Assembly: GCA_033852175.1 (NCBI GenBank)
Contig: JAWSUY010000015.1
Coordinates: 1 to 64,000 of the forward strand
Source: Agarilytica sp033852175
GTDB lineage: Bacteria; Pseudomonadota; Gammaproteobacteria; Pseudomonadales; Cellvibrionaceae
Length of the DNA stretch: 64,000 bases
Reading direction: 5' to 3'
Every line of letters begins with the position of its first letter. Positions within the stretch are counted from its first letter, which is position 1. The position numbers were made by a program, and so were the translations under genes. Positions 59,268 through 64,000 of this stretch are shown piece after piece. The notes below the pieces were generated by a model, which saw only the letters and a list, made by a program, of their open reading frames with translations, was not told the DNA's origin and made no database searches.

Positions 59268-61721
59268 TTACCCATTATCACCGCCAGCTTTGCGCATATT
59301 ATCAAGGATACGAAGTTCTTCCTTTAGAAGAAGAGACATTTCCGGAGACGAATTACTCTTTCTTTGTGCTTTTCTTACAATACCTCTCGCCTCCTCAACT
59401 CGCCCTAGTAGTTTAAGCGCGATTGCAAAATGATATTGAATTTCGATCAACTGAGGCGCTTGCTCAGCGGCTATGCGTAGTACGGTTTCGCCAGCTGCCA
59501 GCTTTGAATTTTTCACCAGAGCCCAACCGTATGTATCCATGAACATTGGCTGATCACTGTGCTGGAATTGCTTAGCCAATGCCATAGCCAGCCTATCGTT
59601 TTCAGGGGATGACATCCTGGCCAATAGCAGTGCCGCGTAATTATTCGCTGCGACAGAGTTAGAGGGGTGGTCACGAACAATCTCTTTGTACAGTGCTGCA
59701 GCACTGTCTACCAAGTTAAGCGAGTCATAGTAAGCCGCCAAAATGACCTTGAGATAAGGCGTAGTGGGATTTTTTCTAACTCCTCTTTTATAAACGGCAA
59801 TGGCACCAGCTGTATCATTAAGTTCATTTTTCAATCGTGCCGCCCTGGCATACCCTTTAAGCCATCCGGGCTGAACGCGCAGAGCTGCCTCTAATTCAGT
59901 TATTGCTAGATCTAACCTCTTATTTTTCTGGTGGACCTGAGCTATGGCCGAATACGCTATAACTAGGTCAGGATTACTACGCTTGTATGAATTTAGATAT
60001 GCCAGTAGTTCACTTTCCTTTGATTTTCCAAGGTAGCAAGTAACCAGGCCCTCAAGTGCCGGTAAGATTTTGGGGTTTTCCTGTAACGCCGAAATATAAG
60101 ATCCTAGGGCCTCATCACACATACCTTTTTCTTGAGCAATTCGACCGCGCAAGAATGCGACATACGCACTGGCATTGCCGACTGACTCCAAACGATCCAC
60201 GACAGACTTCGCCCCCACCCAATCTTGTCGCAGTAATTTTATTTGCGTATAGAACATGAGCAGCTTAGAGTCATTCGGACTACTGTCGAGTACTCGCGTA
60301 ATGATCTTATCCGCTCGCTCAAGGTCCTGGCTTTCGATCAGCGCTCTCACCACCGGAATAGCGGCTTCAATGTTTGCTGGATTTATCTGTAACACTTGGC
60401 GAAAAGCGTCATCAGCAAGAAGGGCTGATCCACTCTCGATGTAAATTCGACCTAGCAGAACTAAGCCAACTTCAGAGTCAGGATTGTTTTTCAAAACAGT
60501 TCGTAAACTACCAATAGCTAATTCATAATCAAGATTGTCTAGATCGTACTTTGCTTTTACTAAATGTGTTTCTTCGTGCTCGCTATTTTCTTTTAAGTTT
60601 TGAAATAACAATTTTAACGCTGATTTACTATCACCCTCGCTCAATAGAACTTCAGCCAATAAAGCTCTAGATTTTAAATGGCTGTCTTGTTGGTCTGGAA
60701 AATTGGCTAATGTTTTCAGCTGCAATTTGGCCGATTCTCGCTGATCATTTTTCAACATCATACGAATATTATAAAATTTAAGTTCAATAGCAGCGGGGAA
60801 TTCATCGATGTAGCGATTTAATAATCGCCGCGCTCGCTCCTTATCGCGCAGCAATACTGTATCCACTAACAATTGTTTTGCCTTAAGGTTAGCAGGCTGA
60901 TCGACGACAAATTTAGTCAGCACTTCCTCTGCATCAGTCTCCCTCCCGAGCCTAGCCAATATTTTGGCTAACGCGTAAGGATATTGAGCCTCTGAAGGAT
61001 CGACCTTCGTTAACGCATATAAATCGAGAATTAATGCTTCTGTATTCTGAGTGTCGCGATGTATTTTAGATCGCAGTATGAGGTATTGTTTTTTGTCTTG
61101 ACCTGTTTCGATAGCCTTGTCTAAATACTCCAATGCGAGGGATAAATCACCCCTCTCTCTTGCCACGATCGCACGTAAACCAAATAAAGAGACTTCATTC
61201 TTTTTAATCGTGTTAGCCAGGTCTATCGACTTTTCCGCCTCAGCCAACTGTTTCAGCCCTATCAAGGCCGCCGCACTAATCCTGTGTCCATCAAAGTCTT
61301 TCGGATCGAAATTAGTGATCTCTTCGGCTAGACGCAAAGCGTCTTTGAATTTTTTCCCGAAAACCAACAGCTGTGCAACGGTTTTCTTAGCATCCAAATT
61401 ATGCGGATCAAGCTTGAGGCTTTTTTTCATCATTTCGAAAACGGCAGCTACATTTCCATCTCTCTGAGAAATAAGACCAATGCGGTAGTAGGCTCCTGCC
61501 AATTGTGGATTCTTTTGTATCGCGTTTAGAAATTCAACACGCGATTTTTCAAATTCGTTCTGTTCATACAAGACCACTCCCCGACGATAAAACTCTTGAG
61601 CAGCTTCTTCCTTGGAAGTACAGGCATACATGCCGACAAGAATGGCAGCAGCAAGAATCATTCGCGTAGATAGTGTTTTGACAATACTGTTTTTTGGGGT
61701 TTTTCCCCAAGAGCTATGCAC
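59268..61721 (-). CDS. TPR lipoprotein of an exosortase/polysaccharide system (PrsT-like)
   Basis: About 817 aa. Lipoprotein signal at MILAAAILVGMYAC, followed by roughly 20 tetratricopeptide repeats over most of the length (e.g. YYRIGLISQRDGNVAAVFEM, AYSAIAQVHQKNKRLDLAIT). Such large TPR lipoproteins accompany exosortase/PEP-CTERM and EPS loci and are thought to scaffold at the membrane. I chose GTG 61719-61721 (MHSSWGKTPKNSIVK...): it overlaps the exosortase stop by 8 bases, has GGAG upstream and gives a positively charged signal peptide. ATG 61659-61661 is an alternative. Confidence 0.85.
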   Translation of the reverse strand: MHSSWGKTPKNSIVKTLSTRMILAAAILVGMYACTSKEEAAQEFYRRGVVLYEQNEFEKSRVEFLNAIQKNPQLAGAYYRIGLISQRDGNVAAVFEMMKKSLKLDPHNLDAKKTVAQLLVFGKKFKDALRLAEEITNFDPKDFDGHRISAAALIGLKQLAEAEKSIDLANTIKKNEVSLFGLRAIVARERGDLSLALEYLDKAIETGQDKKQYLILRSKIHRDTQNTEALILDLYALTKVDPSEAQYPYALAKILARLGRETDAEEVLTKFVVDQPANLKAKQLLVDTVLLRDKERARRLLNRYIDEFPAAIELKFYNIRMMLKNDQRESAKLQLKTLANFPDQQDSHLKSRALLAEVLLSEGDSKSALKLLFQNLKENSEHEETHLVKAKYDLDNLDYELAIGSLRTVLKNNPDSEVGLVLLGRIYIESGSALLADDAFRQVLQINPANIEAAIPVVRALIESQDLERADKIITRVLDSSPNDSKLLMFYTQIKLLRQDWVGAKSVVDRLESVGNASAYVAFLRGRIAQEKGMCDEALGSYISALQENPKILPALEGLVTCYLGKSKESELLAYLNSYKRSNPDLVIAYSAIAQVHQKNKRLDLAITELEAALRVQPGWLKGYARAARLKNELNDTAGAIAVYKRGVRKNPTTPYLKVILAAYYDSLNLVDSAAALYKEIVRDHPSNSVAANNYAALLLARMSSPENDRLAMALAKQFQHSDQPMFMDTYGWALVKNSKLAAGETVLRIAAEQAPQLIEIQYHFAIALKLLGRVEEARGIVRKAQRKSNSSPEMSLLLKEELRILDNMRKAGGDNG

Positions 61722-63267
61722 TAGGTAGATACTCCATAATTTTAATGTGGGCCGGGTCAACAAACTGCAGCATACGTATATCGGCGTCTGCCATACTTTC
61801 CTCTGAACTCAAAGAGGTCACTATACGAACCAGCGCTCCATCCGTCCGGTTTTCTAATACAGCGTCTCGGAACAGCAGCCATTTTTTTTCGTACTCATTG
61901 GCCACCACCGTTCCGCGTTCAACAAACCAGTAATAAACCAACTGACGCTGATTACCTTTTTGGATTAAGACCCTATTTACGGGTATTCCCTGCAATCGAA
62001 CGCGAGAAAACTTTGTAATTTCCCAGCCACCTCCGGGAATACACACCTTAGGAGAATGAGGAGAAACACCTTTTCGTTGATTGTTGTAGTGGGCCACATA
62101 CAAATTAACTTGAGCTCGACCATCAGTGTAATTCGCCAAGACATGGTCGGAAAAACCCAGCCCCGCAATAACATCCGAGCTCAGTCTCTCTCTCATTCCA
62201 GACCATGAACCAATGCGCATGGGAAAAGAAGCAAGGCTTTTACTTTGAACGGAGCGTTCTACCCGCTTATCGATATACTCCATCGAGACGAAAGCAATGA
62301 GCATCAAAAAGAGTAGGCAACACTTGAGGCCTAAACTTTTTACCAGAGATGTTTCACCGCAATTAACAGTCGTATATTGAATTTCAACTACCTGGAATAT
62401 TTGCTTAAGTGTTTTCTGAGTCGTGCACGCTTCTAGAATTACAATTTCCCCCATCAGTACAATCAAGCACAACAGAAAGACAACCCAGCCTTCGAAATCA
62501 TGAAGAAAGCCTTCAGCAACCTCCGATCCAAAATTTTCGACTAGAACACCAGTAACAGCAATACGAACACTATTCATCACGATAGAGATGGGAATGGTTG
62601 TTGCTACGATAAAAAGGCGCTTCCAAAAATGGACTCGGTACAAATACGCAGTAATGACGCCAATACACACCAGTGGATATAAATACCGCAGCCCACTACA
62701 GGCTTCCACAACATGTAGCTTAAACTCACCAAGGTCGATTACATTACCACTAAGATAAACAGGTATCTCAAAAAGGCGAATAATAGATACACCTAAAGAT
62801 GAAGAAAGCAGCTGAAGCTTAGCCGTGAGTATCACTTCAATGACGTACGGCAACGGAACGGAAAAAGCCAAAAAGACAATAGAAACCCAGGTGATACGGG
62901 TTCCCTTTCCACAAAAAATTAAAGACAGAGAAAAAAGAAACAATAAGAATGAGTAATGTATGAGGATATAAAGCGCGCTGATTTCACCTACAAATAGCAA
63001 AACCAAAGCTGCAATACAGAGAGGTATTCCCCAGGCAGAACTTTCTCGAAGATAGGGGAGTAATAGATTTCTTTTCTCCCATAAGATATAGAGAGAAATA
63101 AGGGGAATTAAATAACCGTGGCTGTATTCTGGCTGATCGGCCCAGCGACTAAAAATATTTTCTAAGCCCCCCCAATAAAGATAAAACGCAACAAGGCAAG
63201 TTAAACTCAATAAACCAAAATTAATCGCCGTAGTTTTCTTTAACACTAATACAGTATTAGTACTCAT
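61714..63267 (-). CDS. Exosortase with C-terminal EpsI domain
   Basis: 517 aa. The N-terminal ~300 residues are the multi-spanning exosortase: SRWADQPEYSHGYLIPLISL, nucleophile VEACSGLRYL (Cys), catalytic Arg in MNSVRIAVTGVLV, and His in GFLHDFEGWVVFL. The C-terminal ~200 residues are an EpsI domain (GLGFSDHVLANYTDGRAQVN, LYVAHYNNQRKGVSPHSPKV, CIPGGGWEI). It cleaves and sorts proteins with PEP-CTERM-like tails and is linked to exopolysaccharide. Fused EpsI is typical of certain exosortase subtypes (perhaps XrtD). ATG 63265-63267 is used. Confidence 0.9.
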   Translation of the reverse strand: MSTNTVLVLKKTTAINFGLLSLTCLVAFYLYWGGLENIFSRWADQPEYSHGYLIPLISLYILWEKRNLLLPYLRESSAWGIPLCIAALVLLFVGEISALYILIHYSFLLFLFSLSLIFCGKGTRITWVSIVFLAFSVPLPYVIEVILTAKLQLLSSSLGVSIIRLFEIPVYLSGNVIDLGEFKLHVVEACSGLRYLYPLVCIGVITAYLYRVHFWKRLFIVATTIPISIVMNSVRIAVTGVLVENFGSEVAEGFLHDFEGWVVFLLCLIVLMGEIVILEACTTQKTLKQIFQVVEIQYTTVNCGETSLVKSLGLKCCLLFLMLIAFVSMEYIDKRVERSVQSKSLASFPMRIGSWSGMRERLSSDVIAGLGFSDHVLANYTDGRAQVNLYVAHYNNQRKGVSPHSPKVCIPGGGWEITKFSRVRLQGIPVNRVLIQKGNQRQLVYYWFVERGTVVANEYEKKWLLFRDAVLENRTDGALVRIVTSLSSEESMADADIRMLQFVDPAHIKIMEYLPSA

Positions 63268-63322
63268 AGTTCGATCTCGTTTTGCTAGCAAAACTTTGGC
63301 TCTGCGTTTGGCTTAAGAAACC

Positions 63323-64000
63323 CTAGATCATCCAACCGCCTCTCTGAAATTTATTCACGACAGTACCAACTAATGGCGTACCTTGTAGTTGTTGTACAGC
63401 ACGAACTATGTCCTTTTCAGGGTTTTTCCCGTCCTCTAGAACGAGCAGCCCGCAATCTATATTTCCAATCGAACTGAGGACATCATCACTGGGCAATATT
63501 GCCGGCATATCGTATATGACAATACGTGACTTGTATCGCGTTCGCGCCTCGGTGAAAAAAGACACCATTTTTGGGCTGGATATAATTTCAGAAGAACTGA
63601 TAGTTGTACCGAAACCCGGCACCACGACCAACCGGTCAACACCCGGATTGACCATAATATCTTCTAGCTCAATTTTACCTTTTAGGTAGTCGAGAAAACC
63701 TTGGTCTTGCTGTATATCAAAATATTGAGCAAGTGAAGGACTTCTAAGATCCATATCCACTAATAAAACGGTTTGGTTAACTTCCATTGCAATTGCAATC
63801 GCTAAATTGGCTGCAAGCAAAGACTTCCCCTCTCCTTCCGAAGGCGATGTTATCCCGATGCTGCGCCAATTATTTTCACGCATTTTGTGGATAACTTGCG
63901 TTCGCAGTGTACGAAAGGTTTGACTGGTTTTATGACTTGGGAAACCGGCTATCAGTCGCTGATTTTCCAAGTGATCAGGGTGTATATTTGTCACACGGGT
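63323..64000 (-). CDS. Tyrosine-kinase-like P-loop protein of an EPS locus (partial)
   Basis: At least 223 aa, frame open to the window edge, so probably 5'-truncated here. CpsD/CapB-type BY-kinase ATPase: Walker A ITSPSEGEGKSLLAANLAIA, Walker A' VLLVDMDLRSPSLAQYFDI, Walker B IVIYDMPAI. It ends with KFQRGGWMI; no Tyr cluster is seen at the C terminus. Such ATPases (XrtA-associated autokinase family) control polysaccharide chain export with Wzz-type proteins. It is 55 bases upstream of the exosortase gene, so same operon. Confidence 0.85.
   Translation of the reverse strand, partial: TRVTNIHPDHLENQRLIAGFPSHKTSQTFRTLRTQVIHKMRENNWRSIGITSPSEGEGKSLLAANLAIAIAMEVNQTVLLVDMDLRSPSLAQYFDIQQDQGFLDYLKGKIELEDIMVNPGVDRLVVVPGFGTTISSSEIISSPKMVSFFTEARTRYKSRIVIYDMPAILPSDDVLSSIGNIDCGLLVLEDGKNPEKDIVRAVQQLQGTPLVGTVVNKFQRGGWMI

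Overview
The window reads as chromosome of a marine-type gammaproteobacterium, most likely Cellvibrionales or a close relative. The support is gene-family content and neighbourhood: engB / cytochrome c4 / dsbA / GGDEF next to polA and a zur-znuCB/znuA locus is a layout familiar from pseudomonads and Cellvibrionaceae. Both strands are densely coded. I saw no rRNA, tRNA or CRISPR array.

Layout. (1) 1-5550: a chromosomal integron. The integrase gene intI (+) has a near-perfect LexA box over its promoter, followed on the other side by attI and at least nine gene cassettes (all -), separated by eight complete attC sites; the array runs off the left edge. (2) 5754-18464: yaaA, a degenerate receiver/PilZ-like protein, a DUF938 methyltransferase, an Mpo1-like protein, purEK, an orphan TssB-TssC-like sheath fusion, an acetyltransferase, two spondin-domain proteins, a two-component pair and a patatin. 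(3) 18557-31909: a GST, a hydrolase, a lipoprotein with a six-hairpin-glycosidase look paired with a permease, a DJ-1 protein, an AGCS symporter, a VOC protein, a CheY-like protein, a phosphopantetheinyl transferase, a diguanylate cyclase and DsbA. (4) 32073-45715: cytochrome c4, engB, two candidate small RNAs, fdxA, polA, the Zur-controlled zinc uptake locus, a frameshifted PPOX-family oxidase, a GlyGly-CTERM-like surface protein, a methyltransferase, a Fur-box-controlled small Cys protein and a flavin reductase. (5) 45889-59038: a compact hybrid NRPS-PKS locus (FT / partial C / A with an embedded luciferase-like monooxygenase / PCP, then KS-AT-KR-DH-ACP-TE), preceded by MeaB and a B12-binding-like protein lacking the cobalamin-ligating His. 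(6) 59268-64000: an exosortase / TPR lipoprotein / tyrosine-kinase-like operon, cut by the right edge.

The most striking system is the NRPS-PKS locus. Reading the adenylation pocket against GrsA gives D-I-L-Q-M-G-M-I-W-K, close to the glycine code D-I-L-Q-L-G-L-I-W-K. The A domain is split after motif A4 by a flavin monooxygenase domain, the N terminus is a formyltransferase with its N/H/D catalytic set, and a flavin reductase gene lies directly downstream as a plausible FMNH2 source. A PPTase 17 kb away could activate the carrier domains. Other points worth attention: SOS control of the integron, the orphan contractile-sheath fusion, a G-rich short repeat at three loci (7-bp period between genes, 6-bp inside a gene), and a tandem pair of intrinsic terminators with shared loop sequence near polA that look like small RNAs. 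All family assignments come from reading motifs by eye; no database search was run.
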